A stretch of 64,000 nucleotides of DNA. Origin: VRUE01 sp036376915 (lineage in GTDB: Bacteria > Actinomycetota > Thermoleophilia > Solirubrobacterales > 70-9). Shown piece by piece: positions 1-8,529 of the stretch (position 1 is its first letter; every line of letters starts with the position of its first letter). The translations under genes and the position numbers were made by a program. Under the pieces are notes generated by a model. It searched no databases, was not told the origin of the DNA, and was given only the letters and a program-made list of their open reading frames with translations. The stretch is from assembly GCA_036376915.1 (NCBI GenBank), contig DASUZK010000114.1:22471-86470 (forward strand). Direction: 5' to 3'.

Positions 1-1178
1 GTGCCGCCGGTGCCCTTGCCCTGGAAGCTGGCCCCGGCCGTGCCGTCGGTGGGGACGTCGACGGCACGGGCGTCGATTCCGGCCTCGCGGGCCTGGTCGA
101 GGGTCTTGCCAGCCGCGGCGACCTGGGGGTCGGTGAAGGTGACGCGTGGCGAGCCGAGCCCTTCGGCGACGGCCTCGACCGGGCGCCCGAGGGCGTTCTC
201 GGCGGCGACCCAGGCCTGGTACTTGCCCATGTGGGTGAAGAGGGCGCGGCCGTTGACGTCGCCGACGGCGTAGAGCCAGTCGCGGCCGCCGACCATCATG
301 CGGTCGTTCGTCTCGAGGAATCCGCCCTCGCCCGGCTCCACGCCGACCGACTCCAGGCCGATCCTTTCGCTGCGCGGTTTGCGGCCGACGGCGACGAGGA
401 TCTCGGCGGCGGCGACGGTCCCGCCGTCGTCGAGCACGACCGTGACGACGTCGCGCTCCCGGCTCACCTCCGTGGCTTTGATGCCCGTGCGCACATCCAC
501 GCCGTGGTGCTCGCTCAGCGCCAGCGCCACCTGATCCCCGGCGAACGGCTCCTCGCGTGGAAGCAGCCGCCCTGCGCCCTCGACCAGGGTCACCCTCGTG
601 CCGAGCGTGGCCCAGGCCTGTGCCAGCTCCGAGCCGACCGGGCCGCCCCCGAGCACGATCATGCTCTCCGGCACCCGCTTCGAGGTCGTCGCCTCGCGGT
701 TGTTTCACGCGCGCGCCGAGTCGAGGCCGTCGACCGGCGGCATCGCCGCGCCGCTGCCGGTCGCGACCACGACGGCCTTGGCGGCCACGAGCACGTCCCC
801 GCCGACGCGCACGCGGCGCTCGCCGTCGAGGCTTCCCTCGCCGCGGAAGAGCTCGATCCCCCGTTCCTCCAGCCAGGGCAGCTGGCCGGAGTCGTCGAGG
901 TCGTGGATCACCTCGTCGCGGCGGTCGAGGATCGCCTGTGGGTCGAGCTTCCCGGTGACCGCCTCGGCGACGCCGGGCACCCGCCGCGCCTCGCCGAGCA
1001 GGTCGGCGGGCCGCAGCAGCGCCTTCGAGGGCATGCAGGCGTAGTAGGAGCACTCGCCGCCGACCAGGTGCTGCTCGACGATCGCGACCGACATCCCGCC
1101 GTCGGCAAGCCTCCCGGCGCAGACCTCTCCCGGCGCCCCGGCGCCGAGGACGATCGCGTCGAACTGCAAGTCGGCCAC
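1..1178 (-). pseudogene. FAD-dependent pyridine nucleotide-disulfide oxidoreductase, interrupted by in-frame TGA; 3' end outside window
   Basis: The first 157 codons (ATG at 1178) carry an FAD-binding GAGAPGE motif and a redox-active disulfide motif GGECSYYACMPSK (C-x4-C), as in lipoamide dehydrogenase/mercuric reductase relatives. A TGA at 705-707 stops the frame. The same frame then continues without another stop that I could see to position 1, with a second nucleotide-binding motif (VLGGGPVGSELA), so both parts belong to one gene. In relatives the residue at the stop is usually Trp (W-T-N-R-E-A-T), so a single TGG to TGA change would explain it. This is either a recent nonsense mutation or a sequencing error. 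The C-terminal dimerisation domain runs off the window. Confidence 0.8.
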
Positions 1179-1221
1179 CGGGTATTCCTACCCGACGCCG
1201 TACAATCCGTCCACATAGCAC

Positions 1222-1580
1222 GGGGGCGACAGGCTTCGACGTGGTCGGTCCGTGCGAACGGTTGCAGGTCGAGGTTGCCGGAGGCCTCGTTAAACCCCGG
1301 CACCAACCAATACGTGCGGACCATGAGTTCGCCCTCGCTGCCTAGCTAGAACCTAGGCGATGAGAGTCGGTCCTCTCCCGCCCGCGGAGGGGGCAGCCGG
1401 CTTCAGAACGCGGGCTCACCCAGGCGGATCGCCCCGTCTGCCAGGGGACAATTCAGAGGGCTCTATCTCCCGCAGTGCCCGCCGGCGCGGACCCCGGGAG
1501 ACGAGAATCAAGCGCCGGCTATACCTGTAGACACCTTCGCGCTACGGCCTCGGACGCCGGTTCGATTCCGGCCGCCTCCA
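1222..1580 (+). ncRNA. ssrA: transfer-messenger RNA (tmRNA)
   Basis: The 5' end GGGGGCGACAGGCTTCGAC is the typical tmRNA start. The 3' end has a T-arm (GCCGG-TTCGATT-CCGGC, 1556-1572) and an acceptor strand CGCCTCC (1573-1579) that pairs with the 5' GGGGGCG; A1580 is the discriminator. CCA is not encoded. The tag reading frame ends GCC CTC GCT GCC TAG (1331-1345), giving the canonical ALAA degron. Read back, it gives ADHEFALAA if the resume codon is GCG at 1316; the resume codon itself is inferred. The length of 359 nt is normal. It rescues stalled ribosomes by trans-translation. Confidence 0.93.
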
Positions 1581-1589
1581 TGAATATTT

Positions 1590-1639
1590 GCCGACGGGCC
1601 TGCAACACCCCTCATAGGGAGAGTTTTAGGCCCGTCGGC
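1590..1639. terminator. hairpin between convergent ssrA and peroxiredoxin genes
   Basis: A perfect 12-bp inverted repeat, GCCGACGGGCCT at 1590-1601 and AGGCCCGTCGGC at 1628-1639, starts 10 nt after the tmRNA 3' end. Its right arm lies inside the last codons of the convergent peroxiredoxin gene. A short T run (1624-1627) precedes the right arm. It probably ends ssrA transcription and may act in both directions. Confidence 0.6.
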
Positions 1640-2193
1640 GGGTGTAGCCAGGCGAGGATTTCGTCTGCGTCGCGGTCGGGGGGGAAGACCGGGTAGAAGG
1701 TCTTGACGATCTTGCCGGATTCGGCGACGAAGGTGAGGCGCTTGTAGAGGGTCATGTCCTCGACTTCGAAGGTGGGCAGGCGCAGCTCGTCGCGGAGGCG
1801 AAGGTCACCGTCGGACAGCAGGGGGAACGGAATGTGCTCGCGCTCGGCGAACTCGCGCTGTTCCTCCGGGCTCTGGGTGCTGATGCCCATCACGGTCGCA
1901 CCGAGTGCTGAGAACTCGGCCAGGCTGTCGCGGTAGGCGCAGCTCTGCGGCGTGCAGCCACGGGCGCCGGGGATGTCGTCCCAGCCGGCCGGTGAGGGCT
2001 GTCCCGGCGTACCGGTTCGCGGGTAGACGTAGGCGACGAGTCGCTCCTGGCCTGACGCCGCGAGATCGACCGGGCCGTCCAGGGTGGAGGGCAGCTGCAG
2101 CTCCGGCAGCGTCAGCCCGGTGAGGTGATCCGCGGCGCCGTCGTCCTCGGGAACGGGCAGGTCGGGTGGCAGCTCGGCGAAGTCAGCGTTCAC
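1612..2193 (-). CDS. peroxiredoxin (AhpC/Bcp-type), 193 aa
   Basis: This is a thioredoxin-fold peroxidase that would reduce peroxides in the cytoplasm. The sequence shows VAYVYPRTGTPGQP, then the peroxidatic-site region GARGCTPQSCAYRD with two Cys five residues apart, and LGATVMGISTQSPEEQREFA and HIPFPLLSDGD, all typical of the Bcp/PrxQ group. The frame is open further upstream, but that part overlaps the divergent gene at 2216. I chose GTG 2193 because a -10-like TACGAT (complement of 2200-2205) lies exactly 6 nt before it, a leaderless arrangement. ATG at 2217 is the alternative. Confidence 0.85.
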   Translation of the reverse strand: MNADFAELPPDLPVPEDDGAADHLTGLTLPELQLPSTLDGPVDLAASGQERLVAYVYPRTGTPGQPSPAGWDDIPGARGCTPQSCAYRDSLAEFSALGATVMGISTQSPEEQREFAEREHIPFPLLSDGDLRLRDELRLPTFEVEDMTLYKRLTFVAESGKIVKTFYPVFPPDRDADEILAWLHPPTGLKLSL

Positions 2194-2199
2194 GCGCCC

Positions 2200-2209
2200 A
2201 TCGTATGGT
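2200..2209. promoter_or_regulatory. overlapping divergent -10 elements of two leaderless genes
   Basis: Only 22 bp separate the GTG at 2193 (minus) and the ATG at 2216 (plus). TACGAT on the minus strand (2205-2200) and TATGGT on the plus strand (2204-2209) each lie 6 nt from their start codon and share two bases. Simultaneous RNA polymerase binding should be impossible, so the two genes may be expressed alternately. Confidence 0.55.
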
Positions 2210-2215
2210 GGGCTC

Positions 2216-2758
2216 ATGGATCGCCACGTCGCCTTCCTGCGCGGGATGAACCTGGGCAACCGGCGGATCAAGAACGACGAGCTGCGCCGCTGCTTCGAGG
2301 AGCTGGATTTGACCGACGTCGCCTGCTTCCGCGCCAGCGGCAATGTGATCTTCGGTTGCGAGAGAGTGGGCGCCGAGAAGCTGACAGGGCGGATCGAAGC
2401 CGGGCTTGGCGAGTCGCTTGGCTACGAGGTGCCGGTCTTCCTGCGCGGTGCTGACGAGCTGAGGGCGATGGCGGCGCACGAGCCGTTCGAGCGGTCTGCC
2501 CTCGCGGCCTCGAAGGGCAAGATTCAGGTGGTGCTTCTACAGAGAAAGCCTGCGGCCGCGAACCGCAAGGAGGCGCTGGCGCAATCGAGCGACGACGACC
2601 GGCTTGCGATCGACGGGCGCGAGCTCTACTGGCTTCCCCGTGGCGGCATGTCCGAATCGGAGCTTGACCTGAAGGCAATCGGCGCGGCTCTCGGCCGCCA
2701 CACGATCAGGACCAAGGGCACGATCGACCAGATCGCCGCAAAGCACTTCGAAGACTGA
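2216..2758 (+). CDS. DUF1697 family protein, 180 aa
   Basis: The N-terminus (HVAFLRGMNLGNRRIKNDEL, then ASGNVIF) and the C-terminal SESELDLKAIGAALGRHTIR region match the DUF1697 family, whose biochemical role is not known to me. The length of 180 aa is normal for the family. It has no signal peptide or membrane segment and is probably cytoplasmic. TATGGT lies 6 nt before the ATG, so a leaderless mRNA is likely. Its promoter overlaps that of the divergent peroxiredoxin gene. Confidence 0.85.
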   Translation: MDRHVAFLRGMNLGNRRIKNDELRRCFEELDLTDVACFRASGNVIFGCERVGAEKLTGRIEAGLGESLGYEVPVFLRGADELRAMAAHEPFERSALAASKGKIQVVLLQRKPAAANRKEALAQSSDDDRLAIDGRELYWLPRGGMSESELDLKAIGAALGRHTIRTKGTIDQIAAKHFED

Positions 2759-2761
2759 TCG

Positions 2762-2947
2762 CTAACGGCGCCCGAGTCGGCGGTTGATTCGCGAGTTCAG
2801 CTCCATATAGACCGTGGCGCCCGCCCACGAGGCGAGGATGAGTATCGCTGGCGGTGCTCCGAAGCCGACGATCGCGATGCCGGCGGCTATCGACACGAGT
2901 GAACTGAGGATGATCGCCCCTCGGGGAAATTTGAGAAACCGTGCCAT
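2762..2947 (-). CDS. small membrane protein, 61 aa
   Basis: Two hydrophobic segments (about residues 10-32 and 33-48) are followed by a basic tail NRRLGRR. The start ATG (2947-2945) overlaps the TGA stop of the upstream small gene (TGATG), which indicates translational coupling. I recognise no family. The frame is open far upstream (to about 4240), but that part is antisense to nothing sensible and overlaps the neighbouring MBL gene, so only this tail is accepted. Function unknown. Confidence 0.55.
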   Translation of the reverse strand: MARFLKFPRGAIILSSLVSIAAGIAIVGFGAPPAILILASWAGATVYMELNSRINRRLGRR

Positions 2948-3180
2948 CAGGTCCATATCTTGATGATAAGAGCCACGATGGCTGCCGGCCACCCCCAGGT
3001 GAAGCCCTCTCCCAGGCCCTCGTTGACACGCTGGCTGAGGATCTCGGGCGGCTGTTCCTCGGCGATGGCCCGAGATGCGGAATAGCCGCTGAAATATGCC
3101 ATCGCGCCGCCCAAGACCGAGATGGCCGTCACCGCCGCCTCGATCAGTTCTCCGGCGTCGCCTTGTTCGATCGGGAACAC
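2947..3180 (-). CDS. small membrane protein, about 77 aa
   Basis: The product has a hydrophobic stretch near the N-terminus (AVTAISVLGGAMAYFSGYSA) and another at the C-terminus (WGWPAAIVALIIKIW), joined by a charged loop. It is translationally coupled to the downstream 61-aa membrane protein by a TGATG overlap, so the two are probably a pair. The minus strand carries TAGCCT six nt before GTG 3180, again a leaderless start; GTG 3183 is also in frame. No family recognised. Confidence 0.55.
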   Translation of the reverse strand: MFPIEQGDAGELIEAAVTAISVLGGAMAYFSGYSASRAIAEEQPPEILSQRVNEGLGEGFTWGWPAAIVALIIKIWT

Positions 3181-3225
3181 CACACCAGGCTAGGCCCGAT
3201 GGATGCACGTGTGGTGCGGAGAGTG

Positions 3226-4164
3226 TCACGCATATGTCGAAATATCCGCACGAGGGAGCGCTGCCAGCCGGGCGTCGGAGCTGACTGAGGCGATTTCGCC
3301 GGGGAGGGCGGAGAGCTGGACGTTTGAGACGAACTCCATCCGCTGGCCGAGGGGGCGGAAGAAGTTGTCGTAGTGGGTCGGGACCACCACCGCCGGGTCG
3401 AGACGGGGGAGGATCCGCTTCCAGTAGTCCTCGGTGAAGCTGCGGCCGGCGACGCCTGCCAGGAAGACGTCGACGCCCCGCTCGCGGATCGCCTCGTCGA
3501 TCAGGTTGGCGCTCCCCTGGTGATAGAAGCGGATGCCGGCGACGCGGATCGAGATGCCCCAGACCTGGCCGCAGCGGTAGGCGCTCGGAGAGAGCGCGTC
3601 GAGGTGCTCGCAGGTGAGGTCGCCGTCGTAGGGGACGGCGAGGCCGAGCAGCAGCTTCGAGTGGACGCTGGGCGTGAAGCTCACCTCGAACGGCCCCAGC
3701 TCGTAGGTGCGGTAGGGCTCGACCGAGACCGCCCGCTCGGCGAGGCCGTGCAGGCCCATCAGCGTCGCCAGCGAGTCCGAGCCATAGGCATTGCAGCCGA
3801 AGCGGCGGGCGATCGCCGGGGCGTCGACCGCGTGGTCGAAGTGCGTGTGGCCGACGAGGACGCCGGCGACCTCTCCGGGCGCGTGGACGAAGCGGTCCAG
3901 TGCGGCCGGGTCGGGCAGCGTTGGGCGCCGCCGCAGGAGGTCGGCGAACGGGACCCGGGAGAGGTAGGGGTCGACGAACAGAGTCTGCCCCTCGAAGCTC
4001 ATCCGGTAGCCCGAGACGCCGAGCCATTCGACTTCCAGCCCGGCGGGCAGCTCCAGGGGCCGGTCCTCCAGCTCGCCGAGGGCCTGGCCGTCTTCGCGCT
4101 GGGTGGAGCGCCGAGTCAGTTGTGCCTTTGCAAGATCTCCCAGGTGTCGCAGTGGCCCCGCCAT
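3226..4164 (-). CDS. MBL-fold metallo-hydrolase (UlaG/NAPE-PLD-like), 312 aa
   Basis: A metallo-beta-lactamase fold is shown by VEWLGVSGYRMSFEGQTLFVDPY at residues ~45-65, the metal-binding HTHFDHA, a later HSK and PTHYDN. This pattern fits the L-ascorbate-6-phosphate lactonase / N-acyl-phosphatidylethanolamine phospholipase-like group, which binds one or two Zn ions. No signal peptide is visible, so it is probably cytoplasmic. The substrate cannot be predicted. The gene is divergent from the ABC-F gene, 53 bp apart. Confidence 0.83.
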   Translation of the reverse strand: MAGPLRHLGDLAKAQLTRRSTQREDGQALGELEDRPLELPAGLEVEWLGVSGYRMSFEGQTLFVDPYLSRVPFADLLRRRPTLPDPAALDRFVHAPGEVAGVLVGHTHFDHAVDAPAIARRFGCNAYGSDSLATLMGLHGLAERAVSVEPYRTYELGPFEVSFTPSVHSKLLLGLAVPYDGDLTCEHLDALSPSAYRCGQVWGISIRVAGIRFYHQGSANLIDEAIRERGVDVFLAGVAGRSFTEDYWKRILPRLDPAVVVPTHYDNFFRPLGQRMEFVSNVQLSALPGEIASVSSDARLAALPRADISTYA

Positions 4165-4217
4165 CGCCCAGCGAGGTTACGCCTGCTACGCCCGGGCCGC
4201 GTAGTGTCAGGGTGCCC

Positions 4218-6128
4218 ATGGCCATCGCCACAGCCACCACGATCGACGTCTACGCCGGCGGGGAGCTGCTCTTCGCCGACGTCTCCTTCAAGCTCGAGCC
4301 GCGCGAGCGGATGACCCTCTCTGGGCGCAACGGCGCCGGCAAGTCGACCCTGCTCCGGATCCTCGCCGGCGAGAGGCCGCCCGACTCCGGCAGCATCGCT
4401 CTGCGGAAAGGGGCTCGGGTCGCCCTGCACGACCAGCGGCCCCCGCGCGACGCCGAGATCTTGCTCGGCGACTACGTCTTCTCCGGGCGCGCCGACATGC
4501 AGGAGACCGAGGCGGAGCTGGCGCGCCTGGAGGAGGAGATGGCGAAGGGCGAGCCCGACGAAGAGACGATGCGTGCCTACTCAACCGCCCAGCAGCGGCT
4601 CGAAGCCGGCGGCGGCTACCGCTGGCGCGACGACGTGCTCGCCGTGCTCGGCGGCCTCGGCTTCGGCGAGGAGGCGGCCGAACGGCGGCTCTCGACCTTC
4701 TCCGGCGGCGAGCTGACCCGTGCCTCGCTGGCCCGCGCCCTCGCCGCCCGCCCCCACCTGCTGCTCCTCGACGAGCCGACGAACCATCTCGACATACCCT
4801 CACTGGAGTGGCTGGAGCGCTACCTGGTCGACCTCGACGCCGCCGTCGTCCTCGTCGCCCACGATCGCTGGTTCCTGGAGGCGGTGGGGACGTCGGTGCT
4901 GGAGCTGGAGGCCCGCAAGGGGCGCTTCTTCGCCGGCCCGTGGCACGCCTGGCGCAAGGAGCAGGCGGCGCGCGAGATCGCCCGCGGCAAGGCGATCGAG
5001 CGCCAGCAGGCCGAGATCGAGCGGATGGAGCGCTTCGTCGAGCGCTTCCGCTACAAGGCGACGAAGGCACGCCAGGCGCAGTCGCGGCTGAAGCAGATCG
5101 ACAAGATCAAGCGCGACGGGGTGAAGGCCGAGGCGCGCGACCGGCGCAACCTGCGGTTCTCGTTCGTCACCCCCGAGCGGCCGGGCCGCGTCGTGCTGAA
5201 ACTGGTCGGCGCCAAGATCGAGGTGCCGGGACGGGTCCTGCTCGAGGGAGCCGAGCTCGAAGTCGAGCGCGGCGAGCACGTCGTCCTCGTCGGCCCCAAC
5301 GGTGCCGGCAAGACCAGCCTGATCGAGACCCTTGCGGAGAGGCGCGAGCCCGCTGCCGGCTCGGTCCGGACCGGCCACAACGTCAAGGTCGGCTACCTCT
5401 CCCAGCACGCCGATTCCGCGGCGGGGGAGGGGACGGTGCTCGATGCCGCCCAGCGCGGCACCGGCCTCAGCGGGCAGAAGGCGCGAGACCTGCTCGGCGG
5501 CTTCCTCTTCTCCGGGGCCGACGTGGAGAAAGCGCTCGACGACATCTCGGGCGGGGAGCAGCGGCGGCTCTCGCTGGCGATCCTCGTCGCCTCCGGCGCC
5601 AACGTCCTGATCCTCGACGAGCCGACCAACCACCTCGACGTCGAGAGCCGCGAGGCCCTGGAGGACGCGCTCTCGGCCTTCGAGGGCGCGGTGATCCTCG
5701 TCTCCCACGACCGCGCCCTGCTGGAGGCGGTCGGCAGCCGCACCGTCGTCTGCGAGGACGGCCGGCTGGAGAGCCACCCGAACGGCTGGGCCGCCTACCA
5801 GCGCGAGCGCGACGAACGGGCGGAAGCCGACGCGTCCGCTGCGGCGGCCCAGAAGCGGGCAGGCAAAGCCGCCAAGCGGGCGAAGCCCGGTGCCGCCTCG
5901 AAGAGCGCCGCCCGCAAGGCGAGCCGCCTGGCGGAGAAGATCGAGGTGGCCGAGGCCGAGCTGGCCGCGGTCGAGGAGGAGCTGGCCGACCCGGCCGCCT
6001 GGTCGACCCCGGCCAAGGCGGAGCAGGCAGCCGAGCGCCACGAGGCTGCGAAGCGCGCGCTCGCCGAGCTCTACGAGCGCTGGGAGGAGGCCGAGCGGGC
6101 CGTCAGCGCAGCGGGCGATCCAGCCTGA
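4218..6128 (+). CDS. ABC-F family ATPase, 636 aa
   Basis: There are two ABC nucleotide-binding domains in one chain and no membrane segment: Walker A motifs GRNGAGKST (~37-45) and GPNGAGKTS (~358-366), signatures FSGGE and ISGGE, and Walker B LLLLDEPTNHLD / LILDEPTNHLD. A linker with many Arg/Lys residues lies between the domains (P-site tRNA interaction motif region). The C-terminus is a Lys/Ala/Glu-rich coiled coil. ABC-F proteins act on ribosomes in translation control or antibiotic protection. I chose ATG 4218 because the protein aligns from its first strand; an ORF extends upstream but lacks family sequence. The 3' end overlaps the convergent P450 gene by 26 nt. Confidence 0.9.
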   Translation: MAIATATTIDVYAGGELLFADVSFKLEPRERMTLSGRNGAGKSTLLRILAGERPPDSGSIALRKGARVALHDQRPPRDAEILLGDYVFSGRADMQETEAELARLEEEMAKGEPDEETMRAYSTAQQRLEAGGGYRWRDDVLAVLGGLGFGEEAAERRLSTFSGGELTRASLARALAARPHLLLLDEPTNHLDIPSLEWLERYLVDLDAAVVLVAHDRWFLEAVGTSVLELEARKGRFFAGPWHAWRKEQAAREIARGKAIERQQAEIERMERFVERFRYKATKARQAQSRLKQIDKIKRDGVKAEARDRRNLRFSFVTPERPGRVVLKLVGAKIEVPGRVLLEGAELEVERGEHVVLVGPNGAGKTSLIETLAERREPAAGSVRTGHNVKVGYLSQHADSAAGEGTVLDAAQRGTGLSGQKARDLLGGFLFSGADVEKALDDISGGEQRRLSLAILVASGANVLILDEPTNHLDVESREALEDALSAFEGAVILVSHDRALLEAVGSRTVVCEDGRLESHPNGWAAYQRERDERAEADASAAAAQKRAGKAAKRAKPGAASKSAARKASRLAEKIEVAEAELAAVEEELADPAAWSTPAKAEQAAERHEAAKRALAELYERWEEAERAVSAAGDPA

Positions 6129-7446
6129 CCCGTGCTTCCCTGGCGGGAGCGACGGTGATGTTGCGGATCCTCGCCCGTTCCGGCTTGGGATCGGGCGCGC
6201 TCAACTCGGCCCGTTCGAGGAACTCGCGCAGCACCACTCGCATCTCGTATTCCGCGAAGGCGGCGCCGATGCAGCGCCGCACGCCGCCGCCGAACGGCAG
6301 CCAGGCATAGCCGTTGGGCTTGCCGTCGAGGAAGCGCTCGGGCCGGAACTCATGTGGGTCCGGGAAGAGGTCCTCGCGGTAGTGGAGCGCCGCGGCCGCC
6401 GGGAAGACGCAGGTCCCGGCCGGGAGGTCGTAGCCGCCGATCCGCAGCGGCTCGTTCAGCTTCCGAGCGGCGTCGATGATCACCGGACGGATCCGCAGGG
6501 TCTCCTTGATCGTCGCGTCGAGGTAGTCGTCCTCGCCCGCGGCGAGGGATTCGCGCAGCTTCGCCAGCACTCGCGGCGTGCGCAGCAGCCGCTCCATCGC
6601 CCAGGCGAGAGCGGTGGCGGTCGTCTCGTGGCCGGCGCCGAGCACCGTGACCAGCTCGTCGCGAAGTTCCTCGTCGGCCATCGGCGTGCCGTCGTCGTGC
6701 CGGGCCTGCAGGAGCAGGGAGAGCACGTCGTCTCGCTCTTCGACCTCGGCCTCGCGCCGGCGGATCTCGATCTCCTCGTAGATGAACTCGTCGAACGCCT
6801 CGCGGGCGCGGAGGAAGCGGGCCCAGGGGCTCCAGGGGCCGAGATTGCGGCGCAGGACCGGGAGGGCGATCGCGTTGACGCGCTTGCCGTAGGTGCCGAT
6901 CAGCCGCTCTGCCCGCTCCAGGCGCTGCTCGTCGTGCATCCCGAATACCGCCTCGAGGATCACGGCCAGGGTGATCCGCTGTGTGTGCGGTCGCAGGGCG
7001 AAGGGCTCGCCGACCGGCCAGCTCTCCATCTCGCGCCGGGCGATCGTGCGCATCAGCTCGCCGTAGCGGCGGATCCGCTCGCCGTGGAACGGCGGCAGGA
7101 GGAGCTTGCGCTGGCGCATGTGCGGAGCCTCGTCGAGGGTCAGCACGGAGTTGGGGCCCAGCACCGGCTCCAGCACCGTCGCGTTCGCCTCGCCGGCGTG
7201 GAACTGCTCGGGCGTGCCCGTGAACACCTCCTTGACGAGGGATGGCTCGGCGACCCAGACCACCCGGCCGAGGATCGGGAAGGAGACGGTGAAGATGTCG
7301 CCATAGCGGCGCTGGAAGCGGCTGAGGAAGCCGTGGGGATCGCGTGCGTAGCGCAAACCCTGGAGGAGAGCGGGTCCTTTTGGGCCAGGAGGCAGCTCGC
7401 TGCGAGCCCTGGCGGCCGGCGCGCGGGGGAGTGTCGCCTGCTCCAT
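6103..7446 (-). CDS. cytochrome P450, 447 aa
   Basis: This haem-thiolate monooxygenase shows the oxygen-binding I-helix AGHETTATALAWAM, the ExxR motif in KETLRIRP, and the haem-Cys loop FGGGVRRCIGAAFA with the Cys ligand. It lacks a membrane anchor, as in bacterial soluble P450s. The N-terminal GPKGPALLQGLRYARDP resembles CYP110/CYP102-type fatty-acid or terpenoid hydroxylases, but the substrate is unknown. No ferredoxin gene is adjacent. TAAGGT lies 7 nt before the ATG, pointing to a leaderless message. It converges on and slightly overlaps the ABC-F gene. Confidence 0.93.
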   Translation of the reverse strand: MEQATLPRAPAARARSELPPGPKGPALLQGLRYARDPHGFLSRFQRRYGDIFTVSFPILGRVVWVAEPSLVKEVFTGTPEQFHAGEANATVLEPVLGPNSVLTLDEAPHMRQRKLLLPPFHGERIRRYGELMRTIARREMESWPVGEPFALRPHTQRITLAVILEAVFGMHDEQRLERAERLIGTYGKRVNAIALPVLRRNLGPWSPWARFLRAREAFDEFIYEEIEIRRREAEVEERDDVLSLLLQARHDDGTPMADEELRDELVTVLGAGHETTATALAWAMERLLRTPRVLAKLRESLAAGEDDYLDATIKETLRIRPVIIDAARKLNEPLRIGGYDLPAGTCVFPAAAALHYREDLFPDPHEFRPERFLDGKPNGYAWLPFGGGVRRCIGAAFAEYEMRVVLREFLERAELSAPDPKPERARIRNITVAPAREARVRLDRPLR

Positions 7447-7496
7447 CGCGCCAACCTTAGACCAACCACCGGCTGGCTGGACAGCCAGTGAGCTGT

Positions 7497-8342
7497 CTAA
7501 AACACGATAGTGCGGGCGCCGTCGAGTAGGACGCGGTCGTCGACGTGTGCCTTGACCGCCCGGGCGAGCACCAGCCGCTCGATGTCGCGGCCGATCCGTT
7601 TCAGGTCCTCGACCTCGTCGCGGTGGCTGACTCGGGTCACGTCCTGGTCGATGATCGGCCCGGCATCGAGCTCCTCGGTGACGTAGTGGGCGGTGGCGCC
7701 GATCAGCTTGACGCCGCGCTCGTGGGCCCGGCGGTATGGGTCGGCGCCGACGAAGGCGGGCAGGAAGCTGTGGTGGATGTTGATCGCCGGCGTGCCCAAC
7801 CGCTCCAGGAACTCGGGGGAGAGGATCTGCATGTAGCGGGCGAGGACGAGCAGGTCGACGCCGGCGAAGAGCTCCAGCGCCTGCGCCTCGGCCCGCTCGC
7901 GCGCGTCCGGGGCGATCGGCACGTGGTGGAAGTCGAGTCCCAGCGACTCGACCTGCCCGCGGTGATCGTCGTGGTTGGAGACGACGGCAACGATGTCGGC
8001 GCCGAGCTCGCCGCTGCGCCAGCGCCAGAGCAGGTCGGAGAGGCAGTGGTCTTCGCGCGAGACCATGATCGCCACTCGCTTGCGCTCGCTCGACTCGGCG
8101 AAGCGGTGCTCCATCTCGAAGCGCGTGGCAACCTCGCGCTCGAAGCGCTGCCGGATTGCAGCCAGCTCGTCCTCGGGGATGGCGTCGAACACCATGCGCA
8201 TGAAGAAGCGCCCCTCGTCGCTGGAATGCTGGTCGGCGTCGACGATATTGAGGCCGGCATCGGCGAGGAAGCCGCTGACGGCGGCGATCAGCCCCGGGCG
8301 GTCGGGGCAGGCGAGCAGCAGGCGCGAGGTCGGAGAATCCAC
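7497..8342 (-). CDS. purU: formyltetrahydrofolate deformylase, 281 aa
   Basis: An N-terminal ACT domain (residues 1-80: LLLACPDRPGLIAAVSGFLA) is followed by a formyl-transferase-like catalytic domain (~85-281) with the conserved INIHHSFLPAF and GATAHYVTEELDAGPII motifs. PurU hydrolyses 10-formyl-THF to formate and THF, balancing one-carbon pools and feeding PurT. The length is standard. GTG 8342 is preceded by GATGAT at 6 nt, giving another leaderless start. Confidence 0.95.
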   Translation of the reverse strand: MDSPTSRLLLACPDRPGLIAAVSGFLADAGLNIVDADQHSSDEGRFFMRMVFDAIPEDELAAIRQRFEREVATRFEMEHRFAESSERKRVAIMVSREDHCLSDLLWRWRSGELGADIVAVVSNHDDHRGQVESLGLDFHHVPIAPDARERAEAQALELFAGVDLLVLARYMQILSPEFLERLGTPAINIHHSFLPAFVGADPYRRAHERGVKLIGATAHYVTEELDAGPIIDQDVTRVSHRDEVEDLKRIGRDIERLVLARAVKAHVDDRVLLDGARTIVF

Positions 8343-8529
8343 GCCCTCATCATCCCGGCTTTCTGCTCGATTGCAGCCCGTCCCCGTTTATCTGAGCCGC
8401 AAGATTCAATTCATCGTCCGTCCATTGGAAGGGATTCTGTGCCTGATGTCGTGCGAGACGGCACTTACTTGGTGAGCAGTGTGAGCGCGATCACATTCTG
8501 CGGCCGCGAATACCGCCACGGTTCCGCGC

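Noticed and set aside
705..707. Selenocysteine decoding of the in-frame TGA
   Set aside because: The position is Trp, not Cys, in related enzymes, and the redox Cys pair is elsewhere; no obvious following hairpin was seen.
231..1349. Long plus-strand open frame across the oxidoreductase and tmRNA
   Set aside because: It is antisense to a gene with clear motifs and runs into the tmRNA; its composition (Ala/Asp/His/Arg) is a GC-bias shadow.
2948..4240. Upstream part of a 492-codon minus-strand frame
   Set aside because: It overlaps the MBL-fold gene in another frame with Arg/Pro-rich nonsense sequence; only its last 61 codons look like a protein.
8343..8529. Cyclic-di-AMP (ydaO-type) riboswitch before the Rpf-like gene
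   Set aside because: This element often precedes rpf genes in actinobacteria, but I could not find its conserved blocks in this leader.
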